Shown here: piece after piece, positions 16,201 to 23,839 of the stretch
How the letters are laid out: the number at the start of each line of letters is the position of its first letter
How positions within the stretch are numbered: the stretch's first letter is position 1
NCBI RefSeq assembly: GCF_017874215.1
Contig: NZ_JAGGLB010000009.1
Span: 186,001 to 250,000, forward strand
Source of the DNA: Paenibacillus eucommiae
GTDB taxonomy: Bacteria > Bacillota > Bacilli > Paenibacillales > NBRC-103111
Direction of reading: 5' to 3'
Length of the DNA: 64,000 bases
Notes under the pieces: generated by a model
Database searches by the model: none
Seen by the model: the letters and a program-made list of their open reading frames with translations, nothing else
Told to the model about the DNA's origin: nothing
Translations under genes and position numbers: made by a program

Positions 16201-18538
16201 AGTTCGCATTACTGCTTGCCGCTCTCACTACCTTCACGGTATACGTCAGCACCGTCGTTTCATCTTCGGCCGTCACCGTAACCGTCACGGTGTTTTCGCC
16301 TACGATTAAACTACTGCCACCTACAACCATGACACTCGCTGTCGCATCCGCCTTTGTTCCTGACACCACGACTGCTGTCTTCGCGTTCGCAACATTCAAT
16401 GTATACTCGAACGTACCTGATGCAAAACCTGTAACGCTCGTTCCGTCTACCTTCAAGTCACTCAAGCTAGCATTACTGCTTGGTGCCCGGACTACCTTCA
16501 CAGTATACGTCTGCACGGTCGTTCCATCTTCGGCCGTCACCTTGACCGTAACTGTATTTTCGCCTACGACTAAAGTGCTGCCGCCTGTAACCTCTACTTT
16601 TGCCGTCTCATCCTCTGCAATTCCCGTCACCACGACAGCTGTCGTCACGTTGGGCACATCCCATTCATACGTCAACGTGCCTGAAGCAAAATCAGCTACA
16701 CTCGTCCCGTCCACCTTCAGATCACTTAAATTGGCATTATCTGATTGTGGAGCACGGCTCACCGTTATTTGATATATCTTCTCTGTAATGCCGTCTTCCG
16801 CAGTTACCTTGACCGTGATCAAGTTACTATCACTTACCAGTAGTCCCAGTAAACCACTAGGCTGTCCACTACTCACCGTAACGTTGTTCACTTTTATTGT
16901 TGCATGTGACTCATTGGCAATTGGTGTAACTCTTAACGAGTTGACTGCGTACAGAACATCCGCCGTATAGACAAGTGTTTCAGAAGCAAATGTTTCGTTT
17001 AACACTCCTTTTGATAAGAAAAGTCCCTGAAGACTCGCATCGCTGCTCAACACCGTTGTAAGGTGAGAGCCTGCATTGTTACTTACATCGAGTTCGTCAC
17101 CACCTGATACCTGGACGGTACTTGTCACCGTACGCGGTGCGTTGGCAGCAACATCAACAGTCACATCAATGACAGAGTAGCTGCTCTTGCCATTCAGAAC
17201 GTTGGAAGTTGTACAAGTCAATGTTTCAAGTGTACACGCCCATCCGGTTCCTGCTAAACCCGTAGCCGTTAGTCCACTTGGGAGTGTAACTGTTGCTGTC
17301 ACCGGGCCATTTGTTTTTACATTACCCGTATTTTGTACGGTGACCGAATAGTGTGCGCCTGTCTTTCCTTGCGAGAATACGCCGTTCGGCGCAATCGCAA
17401 TCCGCATGTCCGTTCCTTCCGTGTTAACAGCAACGTTTCCTCCCGTATTACCAGTAATAGAAGTACGCGTTAAGCTTGGAGCTTTATTCGCATTGATGAA
17501 CATCCCGCCGCCACTTACAGCGGAGTTGCCTGTTACCTCTACATCCGTTAATGACACAGAGCCGGTAAAAAAGTTGAGAAACAATCCGCCTCCGTCCCCG
17601 CCAGAGGTATTGTTAGTTATTGTCGTATTCGTAATCGCTGCTGGAGTCCCCAGGTAAAGTCCGCCGGCGTTTCCTTCGGTACCACCGATTTTACTATTAG
17701 CTTTATTACTAGTAATGGTACTGGAGCTTATAGTAACTGTACGCGATGCCTGAGAGGCTGATAGGATAGCCATACCCCCGCCCATTCCATAGGAGGTGTT
17801 GTTCTTTACCTGTATGTTAGACATTTCAAGGGTCATATCCCCTTCCAGATAAAGTCCGCCTCCCCGGGAGCCGTAGCTAGCCGAGCCTGATTCTCCAGCC
17901 GTGTTTTGATCAAAAACAACATCCGTCAGCTGTACCTTCCCCGCGCCTGACCCCGACATATACATACCGCCGCCAAACCCTTTTCCCGAAGCGATATTTT
18001 TCTCAATAACGGAATTGCTGATCACTAGTGTCTTGTCCCCTACGTCACCACCAATACCGCCGCCACCATAACCGTTATCATCCGGCGCCTTGCCATGACG
18101 AATGGTTAATCCCTGTATCGTCACATCATATCCAGCTGCATTCAAATCAGGATTAATTTCTAATACCCGATGCGTTGCTGCTGCCGCGCTGTTAGCAGCT
18201 TGGATGTAGGTATTCGCTGGATTACCCGAGGTCCCGACAAGTTTAACGTGATCCTTTATCTCCAACTGCCCCAAAGTCAGGGTATACGTGCCAGCCGGAA
18301 TGTTTATCACATCTGCACCCGCAAGTTCATTGGCCTCCATCAAGGCCGCCCGGACCGAGCATTGGCCGTTACTGTCTGCACAGATCCCATCGCCTGGATT
18401 TATATCTGCTGAATCTACTGTTGTAGTCGTCACTGAAAAAGTAGCTGCATGTGCCGAACTAACAAATCCTAGACACGCGCCAACAATGAGTAAAAGTCCT
18501 AACAGGGTAAATCTTACGTACCCCCACCGATATATCAC
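10250..18538 (-). CDS. Giant SLH-anchored surface protein: beta-helix, 16 near-identical cadherin-like units
   Basis: A 2762-residue exported protein. The signal peptide is residues 1-31 (cleavage near SAHA). Next is a CSLREA-like motif (CSVRAALMEAN) and a right-handed beta-helix rich in GGG turns to about 385, then a DUF11-like domain with a WAC/LTC cysteine pair. Twenty cadherin-like beta-sandwich units follow, 16 of them (about residues 590-2005) almost identical and 88 residues long, each starting N-A-S-L-S-D-L-K-V-D-G. A proline/glycine linker (SNPGGGGGTG), a roughly 230-residue globular region and three SLH domains (about 2560-2735; EGYPDGTFKP, GGYPDGSFKP, DGYEDGSFRP) close it. SLH domains bind pyruvylated wall polysaccharide. 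GTG start with GGAGAGGAG 8 bases upstream. Probably a long adhesive stalk. It lies 47 bases behind two tail-collar genes. Confidence 0.93.
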   Translation of the reverse strand: MIYRWGYVRFTLLGLLLIVGACLGFVSSAHAATFSVTTTTVDSADINPGDGICADSNGQCSVRAALMEANELAGADVINIPAGTYTLTLGQLEIKDHVKLVGTSGNPANTYIQAANSAAAATHRVLEINPDLNAAGYDVTIQGLTIRHGKAPDDNGYGGGGIGGDVGDKTLVISNSVIEKNIASGKGFGGGMYMSGSGAGKVQLTDVVFDQNTAGESGSASYGSRGGGLYLEGDMTLEMSNIQVKNNTSYGMGGGMAILSASQASRTVTISSSTITSNKANSKIGGTEGNAGGLYLGTPAAITNTTITNNTSGGDGGGLFLNFFTGSVSLTDVEVTGNSAVSGGGMFINANKAPSLTRTSITGNTGGNVAVNTEGTDMRIAIAPNGVFSQGKTGAHYSVTVQNTGNVKTNGPVTATVTLPSGLTATGLAGTGWACTLETLTCTTSNVLNGKSSYSVIDVTVDVAANAPRTVTSTVQVSGGDELDVSNNAGSHLTTVLSSDASLQGLFLSKGVLNETFASETLVYTADVLYAVNSLRVTPIANESHATIKVNNVTVSSGQPSGLLGLLVSDSNLITVKVTAEDGITEKIYQITVSRAPQSDNANLSDLKVDGTSVADFASGTLTYEWDVPNVTTAVVVTGIAEDETAKVEVTGGSTLVVGENTVTVKVTAEDGTTVQTYTVKVVRAPSSNASLSDLKVDGTSVTGFASGTFEYTLNVANAKTAVVVSGTKADATASVMVVGGSSLIVGENTVTVTVTAEDETTVLTYTVKVVRAASSNANLSDLKVDGTSVTGFLPGTLLYTVNVPNAKTAVVVSGVVADATASVSVAGGSSLAVGNNTVTVTVTAENGTTIQTYTVKVVRAASSNASLSDLTVDGTSVTDFAPGKFEYTLNVANAKTAVVVSGVAADATASINVAGGSSLVVGENTVTVTVTAENGTTVLTYTVKVVRAASSNASLSDLKVDGTSVTGFAPGKFEYTLNVANAKTVVVVSGVAADATASVSVAGGNSLVVGENTVTVTVTAEDGTTIQTYTLKVVRAASSNASLSDLKVDGTSVTGFDSGTLTYTVNVANAKTAVAVTGTAADATASVSVAGGSSLVVGENTVTVTVTAENGTTIQTYTVKVVRAASSNASLSDLKVDGTSVTGFDSGTLTYTVNVANTKTAVVVSGVAADATASVSVAGGSSLVVGENTVTVTVTAENGTTIQTYTVKVFRAASSNASLSDLTVDGTSVTDFAPGTFEYTVNVASAKTAVVVSGVAADATASVSVAGGSSLVVGENTVTVTVTAENGTTIQTYTVKVVRAASSNASLSDLKVDGTSVTGFAPGTFEYTLNVANAKTAVVVSGVAADATASISVTGGNSLVVGENTVTVTVTAENGTTIQTYTVKVVRAASSNASLSDLKVDGTSVTGFDSGTLTYTVNVANAKTAVVVTGTAADATASVVVAGGSSLVVGENTVTVTVTAENGTTIQTYTVKVVRAASSNASLSDLKVDGTSVTGFLPGTLLYTVNVANAKTAVVVTGTAADATASVVVAGGSSLVVGENTVTVTVTAENGTTIQTYTVKVFRAASSNASLSDLKVDGTSVTGFDSGTLTYTVNVANAKTAVVVSGVAADATASVSVAGGSNLTVGENTVTVTVTAENGTTIQTYTVKVFRAASSNASLNDLKVDGTSVTDFAPGTFEYTVNVANAKTAVAVTGTAADATASVSVAGGSSLVVGENTVTVTVTAENGTTIQTYTVKVVRAASSNASLSDLKVDGTSVTGFDSDTLTYTVNVANAKTAVAVTGTAADATASVSVAGGSSLTVGENTVTVTVTAENGTTIQTYTVKVVRAASSNASLSDLKVDGTSVTGFLPGTLLYTVNVANAKTAVVVTGTAADATASVVVAGGSSLVVGENTVTVTVKAEDGTTIQTYIVKVVRAASSNASLNDLKVDGASVTDFAPGTFEYTVNVPNATTAVVVTGTAADATASVTVTGGSSLAVGENAVTVTVKAEDGTTVQTYTVKVVRAKSSDKSFNFTLNVDGTSSDIQWDTGTNSASINVTSAVYSATVTGSVYDSTTQLEINGINVASGQNITIPLEEGLNTVLIKVTAEDLSTEDYMLLITRYGNAELTGLTASGVDLTPPFNLSLLNYRADVPYTLSSTTVTASVYDPNAKVTILGLEVSAGSPSELIQLAVGENIIPVVVTPTFGLPQYYTITITRAESDDTGLSGLIVNNGNGSPIAVTLGADGKYYATVSNSNLDLIVTPQPADPGAGVQVNGLAVDQQGESSLIPLVYGTNEITIVITSQAGTAKTYHLLVTRQQPPSNPGGGGGTGVITPAKVTLSIGDSGRSIELQVQRERTPAGKVIDKIVITPDAMILLMKEAIEKKQGVIRLMLSQLPEDNDQVNVIIPANALHVLEGSGLALSIEKDKVQISLPSHTVAKAVQSKEDLEIRFVPIRKDSEKQEAQKRVLNAQIVTEAAGNGKVVIHGSPMIIEMNLKNQEARLNFSLKGIKIPADPIERSEFLSSLGVYIEHSDGEKELQKGIIKYDELNNPIGIEIVITKFSTFSMLEVQKVVVDTGKHMRWIEGYPDGTFKPTQSITRAEIASILAKAIAKPQPSNSSQRIKFKDVAENHWAADVIAQVQDAGWLGGYPDGSFKPDAPITRAELAAIIVRLKKLEVIESDQSFTDTPGHWAAGYIQAAKAAGLVDGYEDGSFRPDQKLTRAEAVKVMNTLLNRPTPELEKGVWTDVSNKDWFWLEVQSASISFNLTRYEDGSEHAVIIP
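12522..16772 (-). repeat. About 16 tandem 264-bp units coding for 88-residue domains
   Basis: The units are direct repeats in frame within the giant gene and differ mainly at a few cassettes (FAPGTFEY, FDSGTLTY, FLPGTLLY; VVVSGV, VAVTGT). The mixing of cassettes between units points to recombination or gene conversion. Copy number is likely to vary between strains, and the stretch is prone to misassembly from short reads. Confidence 0.95.
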
Positions 18539-18585
18539 TTCCGCAGACTCCTCTCCGTCTCAACCAAATTCCACTTTACCTAACT

Positions 18586-19110
18586 TTATTGGCGCGGTGG
18601 AAATACTCCCTGTAAAGCAATACAAAAATTCAATGTCAAATACGGCTGCATATTATTGTGAGGTAGATTGCCACCCGCTGGTAATATCGCTTGTGCACCC
18701 ATGGTCACGGTATTCGCAGGGCTTGTATAAGCTAAGCCTCCCCGGCGTCCTCCTGTGTCTTTCCAGATCTGGTTTGATGGCGACTCTTGCGAGCCTCCGG
18801 AAGTTCCATACAATTCAGAGTGTGAATGGGCGGGCATCTCCGATTGCAGCAGCGTGACATGCTCAGAGCCCCCTTCCTGGCCGAGATCGTAAAGCGACAA
18901 TCCAGGGCCTTGTCCAGCATGAAGCGGCACATGACCTTGTAGATCGGGCAGGGCAAACGTGCTTTTCCCATCTCCTCCATAATTAGTTCCCAATAATGAA
19001 AACAAAGCTGTGTTTTGCGAAATGGGGAGAAGCTGTCCGTCGCAAAAGGCCCACCCTTTAGGTGGGAAATTAAATGGAAATATGCGAATTTCCCCGACAA
19101 ATGGATCCAT
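18586..19110 (-). CDS. Phage tail collar domain protein (microcystin-dependent-protein type)
   Basis: A 174-residue protein. It has the tail-collar signature: an N-terminal GEIRIFPFNFPPKGWAFCDG, then QLLPISQNTALFSLLGTNYG, the GDGKSTFALPDLQG block and a C-terminal NNMQPYLTLNFCIALQG. In phages such domains cap short tail fibres. Chromosomal copies (MdpB-like) are widespread and poorly understood. No signal peptide is seen. GGAGAG lies 6 bases before the ATG. It is the middle gene of a run of three in the same direction: 11 bases after the double-collar gene and 47 bases before the giant SLH gene. No other phage gene is near, so a prophage is unlikely. Confidence 0.92.
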   Translation of the reverse strand: MDPFVGEIRIFPFNFPPKGWAFCDGQLLPISQNTALFSLLGTNYGGDGKSTFALPDLQGHVPLHAGQGPGLSLYDLGQEGGSEHVTLLQSEMPAHSHSELYGTSGGSQESPSNQIWKDTGGRRGGLAYTSPANTVTMGAQAILPAGGNLPHNNMQPYLTLNFCIALQGVFPPRQ

Positions 19111-19121
19111 GATATCTCTCC

Positions 19122-20129
19122 TTAATTTTGACTCGGGAATATACCCTGCAAAGCTATAATAGCGGTCAAAGTCAGATATGGCTGCATGTTGTTGTGTGCT
19201 TGACTTCCGCCTATTGTATCGGTCACTATATGCGACTGGCTATCGGGAATAAACGCATAAGAGCTTGTCGAAGTCACGCCAAACGCATTGCCCTGGGCGT
19301 TCTTAGTTGCTGCTGGATTCCCGCTCGCATTAAGGGCATGTATATGCTCAGGCATTTCACTTACGCTTAGTGTATGCGCCTGCTCCCCGCCCCTTTCTCC
19401 CAAAGTATGTCCACTTCCCATATGTATCGGTGCTCTCCCCCGCAGGTCCGGCAGGGCAAAATTAACTCGACCATCTCCACCATATGTCGTGCCTAACAAT
19501 GAAAACAAACCTTGATTTGTGTTAATCGGAAGCAGCTGACCGTTGCATAGAGCATAGCCCCCAGGAGGAAAGTTAAAGGCAACCCAAGAAATATCACTTA
19601 AGAAAGGTTCAGTTCCACCACCGCTGCTTGGACTCGGAAAAATTCCATATAAACTAATAATATAATGAATGGTCAAATAAGGCTGTATATTGCTATGAGG
19701 CTGACTTCCACCGGAATATCCTATCGCAGAGCCATTTACCCTCATCGTATCTTTCGTCCCTGAAGTATCCGTAAATTGACTTAAGGTCGATCTCGCCACC
19801 AACGTACCGTCAGGGCTATTCGTACTGCCGAATTTGGAGGATACACCAGACGTATGAGCATGAGCAGGAATTTGTTGAACAGTTAATGTTACTTCTTCCG
19901 TTCCAGCCATTTCCCCTACCTGAAAACCAAGGCCTTGATGAATAGGAATCCGACTCTGTAAATTTGGTAAAGCGAACGTTTCCTGACCATCTCCACCATA
20001 AGTCGTACCTATTAAATTAAACAGAGTTTCGTTTTCACTAATCGGTAACACCTGGCCACTACAGAACTCCCAACCAGCGGGGGCAAAATTACCTGCGAAC
20101 ATACGAATCTCACCAACAAAGGGCGCCAT
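19122..20129 (-). CDS. Tandem double tail-collar domain protein
   Basis: A 335-residue protein made of two tail-collar domains in tandem, at about residues 1-165 (GEIRMFAGNFAPAGWEFCSG) and 176-335 (LSDISWVAFNFPPGGYALCNG). Each keeps the LPI, FALP, GGDG and HxNxQPYLT blocks. It therefore looks like an internal duplication of the neighbouring single-domain protein. The joint is a short serine/glycine linker (SPSSGGG). No signal peptide. GAGGAGGAAG precedes the ATG at 20129. First gene of the probable three-gene operon with the giant SLH protein. Function unknown: a fibre-tip or carbohydrate-binding role is inferred from phage homologues. Confidence 0.92.
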   Translation of the reverse strand: MAPFVGEIRMFAGNFAPAGWEFCSGQVLPISENETLFNLIGTTYGGDGQETFALPNLQSRIPIHQGLGFQVGEMAGTEEVTLTVQQIPAHAHTSGVSSKFGSTNSPDGTLVARSTLSQFTDTSGTKDTMRVNGSAIGYSGGSQPHSNIQPYLTIHYIISLYGIFPSPSSGGGTEPFLSDISWVAFNFPPGGYALCNGQLLPINTNQGLFSLLGTTYGGDGRVNFALPDLRGRAPIHMGSGHTLGERGGEQAHTLSVSEMPEHIHALNASGNPAATKNAQGNAFGVTSTSSYAFIPDSQSHIVTDTIGGSQAHNNMQPYLTLTAIIALQGIFPSQN

Positions 20130-20335
20130 GCATCTTCCTCCTCAACTCTCTCAACTGCTTTTTAAACACACCAACTAGCGACGATTTTCCGATATATGTA
20201 AATCTCCTATCAGCGTCATGATTACCGTTGTTTTTAGTCCCTATTCTAGCAAATTATTGTGAGAAAAGCATTTAAATTTATTCAATATGTGTTATCTTTA
20301 TTACAAGATGTCTACAATTCGGAGGAAACAACTAA
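20130..20335. other. Divergent intergenic region, collar operon / PhoX-like gene
   Basis: An AT-rich region that must hold both promoters. No Pho-box direct repeat was recognised upstream of the PhoX-like gene. CGGAGG at 20320-20325 is its ribosome site. Confidence 0.5.
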
Positions 20336-21988
20336 ATGGAACTGAAAAAACCACTATCTCGCCGCCATTTCTTGAAATATTTAGGAGCAGGTGCTGCTTC
20401 ATTGGCTGCTGCCTATTCGGGACTAAGCTCTCTAAGTCAAAGGGCAAGCGCCTCCACCCCTGCTATGAATGTGTATGAACAATTACCTGAAACGTTCAAC
20501 CCCTCCTTACATACAGCCGCGGATGCGGATCAGTTGCTGCTAGCTAGCGGATTTTCTTATAACGTTCTGGCTGCATACGGCGATACGATTAACAAGTCCG
20601 GCGATACGCTGGGTTTTAACAATAGTTATACGTCCTTTTTTCCGATTCCAGGCTCCAGCTCTGAAGCCTTATTATGGGTCAATCACGAATCTGCTCAATA
20701 TGCATGGATGCTGGACCGGTCGAAAGCTGTCGTATGGGAACAGCAGAAGCAGCTGCTTTACGACCAAGGTGCCTCTATCCTGCATCTGAAAAAAGACCTT
20801 GCCGGCCAATGGAAACTCGTACCCGATTCTACCTTGGCTCACCGCATTTCCGGATTAACACCCATCGAGCTGACGGGTCCTGTCCGGGGTTCCAAATCCG
20901 TTAACGGAGCCACACTTGTTCAAGGTACGTTCGCCAATCGTGGTGGCGGGAAGACATTATGGAGCACCCAGCTTACCTGCGAAAATCGTTTCGAATCTAC
21001 CTGCCGCGATGCAGGACTGGCCCTTTCCCATTATGGATGGATCGTCGAGGTGGATCCCTTCGATAAGAAAAACAAGCCCGTCAAACATACCGCCCTCGGA
21101 CGTTTCCATCACGGCAGCGCGGCCATGAGCTTAAGTGCAGACAAGCGAATTGTCGTATACATGGGTGAAGACTCACCGTCAGGCTTTGTTTATAAGTTTG
21201 TGAGCGCGGGCAAATGGACCGAGGGCAATGGCCGGGCAAATGCTCAGCTTTTAAGCGAGGGCACCCTGTATGCTGCCGACTTCATTCAAGGCCGTTGGAT
21301 CGAATTGTCCGTGGATAACGTCCGCAAGCAATTAAATCTCTTAACCTACCAAGTTCCCGAAAATATGTATAAATCCAAGGAAGCACTGCTCAAGCAGTTT
21401 CAATCCCAGAGCGATGTCCTGACATCCGCCAGCGAGGCCGCTCTAATTGTTGGAGCCACACCTTGCGACCGTCCGGCCGAGCTCACCGTCCATCCGGCGA
21501 ACCAAAACGTGTTCATCGCTTGCACACAGAACGATAGCCGGGGTAACCTGCACGGGCAAATCATCCGATTGAAGGAAAGCGGCGGAGAAACTTTTGCCGT
21601 CGAGACATTTATTACAGGCGGACGCCAAAGCGGCTTCAGCTCACCAGGCAGTATAGCCCTCGACAAGAACGGCAGCCTCTGGGTCGCTTCAGATATTTCT
21701 GCTGATCGACTGAACACGGGAGCATGGTCTGAATTCAAAAATAACGGGCTTTATCTCATCCATCCTACAGGTACCGCCCAAAAAACCAAGCAGTACGCAT
21801 CGGCTCCCAAGGAAGCTGCATTAAGCGGCCTCTCCTTCACCGAGAATCAGTCTACTGTATTCTTAGCCGTCAACCACCCAGGAGCCTTGGGCGCTGGAAC
21901 CAATAAACCAACCAGCCAATGGCCGCATCGCGCCGGGGACAAGACAGCGCGTTCCGCCGTGGTTGCCATTACAGGATCTATCTGGTAG
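20336..21988 (+). CDS. Tat-exported PhoX/DUF839-family protein
   Basis: A 550-residue protein. The N-terminus carries a twin-arginine signal (SRRHFLKYLG, residues 8-17) followed by an Ala-rich hydrophobic stretch ending near ASA, so it is exported folded. The rest matches the PhoX (DUF839) beta-propeller family: LLWVNHE, then a HYGWIVEVDPFDK block, MGEDSPSGFVYKFVS, and the late PGSIALDKNGSLWVASD strand. PhoX enzymes are calcium/iron phosphatases, and the WVNHE and GEDS segments correspond to metal-binding positions. Whether this paralogue is a phosphatase is not certain. ATG with GGAGG 10 bases upstream. It stands alone, and a decayed copy of its 3' end is present at 32.8 kb. Confidence 0.9.
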   Translation: MELKKPLSRRHFLKYLGAGAASLAAAYSGLSSLSQRASASTPAMNVYEQLPETFNPSLHTAADADQLLLASGFSYNVLAAYGDTINKSGDTLGFNNSYTSFFPIPGSSSEALLWVNHESAQYAWMLDRSKAVVWEQQKQLLYDQGASILHLKKDLAGQWKLVPDSTLAHRISGLTPIELTGPVRGSKSVNGATLVQGTFANRGGGKTLWSTQLTCENRFESTCRDAGLALSHYGWIVEVDPFDKKNKPVKHTALGRFHHGSAAMSLSADKRIVVYMGEDSPSGFVYKFVSAGKWTEGNGRANAQLLSEGTLYAADFIQGRWIELSVDNVRKQLNLLTYQVPENMYKSKEALLKQFQSQSDVLTSASEAALIVGATPCDRPAELTVHPANQNVFIACTQNDSRGNLHGQIIRLKESGGETFAVETFITGGRQSGFSSPGSIALDKNGSLWVASDISADRLNTGAWSEFKNNGLYLIHPTGTAQKTKQYASAPKEAALSGLSFTENQSTVFLAVNHPGALGAGTNKPTSQWPHRAGDKTARSAVVAITGSIW

Positions 21989-21997
21989 CTGCCTCAA

Positions 21998-22545
21998 CAG
22001 TAAGCGCCTTGCGGCGCCCTTTGAAGTGCCTTTGAGGTGCGTGTTTGTAATGTTGGTGGTTCGGGGAGGGAATGGCTGTGGGCTCCAGCCGCTGTTAAAG
22101 ATTTGTTCCTTTGAATGGTAGCGATGAGGAGGTAGGAAGAAATCTTTAAAGGCGGACGCTACCGCTCTTCCTCCCACAGCCATTCCCTCATTCAGCTACA
22201 ATCACACGAACATCAAGCTCAAACAAGTTCAAAACAAGCTCAAACAAATCATAAACAAAGCTCAGACGGACTGCCAGCAAGGTTTTTCATTGATTGGAGA
22301 GATTTCCTGGCGAGCAAAGGTTCTGGGGATGAAGAGTTGAGGGGATCGGCTGCTTTAACGATGTTTTTCATCGTTAAGTGATGCACACGTCTCAATTCGG
22401 GAGAAGCGGACTGCTACTAGCGCTCTACTTTCCACCTCCCATCCTTCTCAGCTTCAAAGTACCGAGCATGTCACGCTCAAACGGATTGCCAGCAGAAGTT
22501 GCTTGCCTGAGCGAAAGGGATAGTGACGATATGGAAAACTCGCGC
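21998..22545 (+). repeat. Dispersed intergenic repeat, copy B
   Basis: Begins just after the PhoX-like stop with AAGCGCCTTGCGGCG and TTTGAGGTGCGTG. The long hairpin is at 22071-22184: outer arms AATGGCTGTGGG / CCCACAGCCATT, inner arms TTAAAGATTTGTTCC with one mismatch. One palindrome lies at 22354-22377, and the closing block at about 22497-22530 (CCTGAGCGAAAGGGATAGTG) is shared with copy D. No gene is supported in this stretch. Confidence 0.88.
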
Positions 22546-22640
22546 TTCCTTTCCAATTCCCTTTTGGATAATAAATGGTAATAACGAACACTTTATCGCT
22601 GCAAAGCTGCACTTAATTGAAGATTGTTCAGTAAAAAAAG

Positions 22641-22677
22641 AACCTCCAATTCCATTCATATGGTTTTGGAGGTTTTT
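22641..22677 (-). terminator. Terminator of the 148-residue gene
   Basis: AACCTCC pairs with GGAGGTT around an inner CCAT/ATGG stem. On the minus strand the hairpin is followed by CTTTTTTT. It resembles the hairpin at 32888-32925 in sequence. Confidence 0.85.
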
Positions 22678-22695
22678 CAATTGGGACGGTGGAGT

Positions 22696-23142
22696 TTACT
22701 GAATTCCCGCTATGCGATAAGTACTCCAAATCGCCTGTTCATAATTATCCCAATGAAAATAATAAGGACCTATTTGGATCTTTTTACTTTCATGCTCTAG
22801 ATTAAAATCTTTCCAGATAATAATATCTGACTCTCTATCTATCTTTACTGATATAAAGCCACATTCTTCATCACCACACCAAGGACAAACTAATATTGGA
22901 TATCTGTAGTACAGATATTCGTGCGGTTGCACAAGTAAAAAGTAATCAATCATAAGTCTTTGATATTCTTCACTTCCCCAGCCTAACGCGGGTACCAAAT
23001 CATACTTCTTTAGTTTTTGGTACAAGGACGTTCCATCAATAATAATATCAGCAAATAAAGTATTCTTATTATTTTCTTTATTTGGATCAAATTCATTAAA
23101 TCGACTTGAAAGCTTTGTTTCTAGATAATTAATTTTTCTCAT
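22696..23142 (-). CDS. Hypothetical 148-residue protein with a CPWCGDEECG motif
   Basis: A cytosolic protein with no signal peptide or TM segment. It is rich in aromatic residues and carries CPWCGDEECG at about residues 86-95, which suggests a zinc-binding knuckle although only one full CxxC pair is seen. The family was not recognised. GGAGG lies 4-5 bases before the ATG and a good terminator follows, so it is a real transcription unit. It trails the Nudix/phosphatase pair in the same direction with an 84-base gap. Function unknown. Confidence 0.72.
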   Translation of the reverse strand: MRKINYLETKLSSRFNEFDPNKENNKNTLFADIIIDGTSLYQKLKKYDLVPALGWGSEEYQRLMIDYFLLVQPHEYLYYRYPILVCPWCGDEECGFISVKIDRESDIIIWKDFNLEHESKKIQIGPYYFHWDNYEQAIWSTYRIAGIQ

Positions 23143-23226
23143 AATTCCTCCAAATTTCCCTCCGTAGGTATTTCACCATTATGTTCCTTGACCCTCACCG
23201 ACTTATATCCACGTAGTGATCAGGAG

Positions 23227-23820
23227 TTAAATCAAACCTTCTAAATGTACAGTACTGTTAAGGAAATGCACAATCCGTTCACTTTGTTCTATTTCAACAA
23301 GGTGAATAGCAGTATCTCCATTTTTAAACAAGAACTCTTTATTTACGGGCATTTTATAGAAAGATCGAAGCAAGTTGTTAATTACTCCTCCATGTGCAAC
23401 GATCGCAATTCTTTCATTTCCTGATAATGATAAAATTCTCGAAAAAATACTTTCTATTCTCATCCGAAATTCAATAGCAGATTCCCCTTTTTCTATTTGG
23501 TCATGCATTGTTTTTGGCCTGTCGTATTTTTTCCCCTCCTCAAACGATAGACCTGCCAGTACACCATTATTGTATTCCATTAGCTCATCTTCGTATTTGA
23601 CAGGACAACCAACCATCTCAGCTAATATAGAAGCAGTCTCTTTTGCTCGTTTTAATGTACTAGCCCAAATGAAATCAGGAGGAAAGTTTTCCTTTACCCT
23701 TGCAGCCATGGCTTTTACTTGCCTCCTGCCCAATTCCGTTAATTCAAAATCTGCTCTCCCCTCATGTACATTTAAAATATCTGCTTCCGATTGCCCATGA
23801 CGAATGAATAGAATCTGCAT
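23227..23820 (-). CDS. Histidine phosphatase (phosphoglycerate mutase-like) family protein
   Basis: A 197-residue protein. The catalytic RHGQSEAD block opens the protein (LFIRHGQ), and further signatures are ELTELGRRQVKAMA, the STLKRAKETASI acid/base region, EYNNGVLAGLSFEEG, and the second catalytic histidine in IVAHGGVINNLL. It is therefore an active-site-complete phosphatase of broad or unknown substrate (cobalamin, sugar or nucleotide phosphates are known in the family). The start at 23820 follows AAAGGAGA; a longer ORF to 23904 would overlap the Nudix gene. It follows the Nudix gene by 19 bases, so the two probably act together on a phosphorylated metabolite. Confidence 0.93.
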   Translation of the reverse strand: MQILFIRHGQSEADILNVHEGRADFELTELGRRQVKAMAARVKENFPPDFIWASTLKRAKETASILAEMVGCPVKYEDELMEYNNGVLAGLSFEEGKKYDRPKTMHDQIEKGESAIEFRMRIESIFSRILSLSGNERIAIVAHGGVINNLLRSFYKMPVNKEFLFKNGDTAIHLVEIEQSERIVHFLNSTVHLEGLI

Positions 23821-23839
23821 GTTTATATACTCTCCTTTT

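Noticed and set aside
12522-16772. A 1416-codon plus-strand ORF opposite the repeat array of the giant gene
   Set aside because: It is the antisense of 16 near-identical repeats, so one stop-free unit makes the whole stretch open. It has no ribosome site, and its product is a monotonous Ala/Thr/Val repeat. The minus-strand gene has a signal peptide, known domains and an RBS.
18586-20129. Prophage remnant
   Set aside because: Only tail-collar domains are present. No capsid, portal, terminase, integrase, lysis or attachment-site features were seen, and chromosomal collar proteins are common outside phages.
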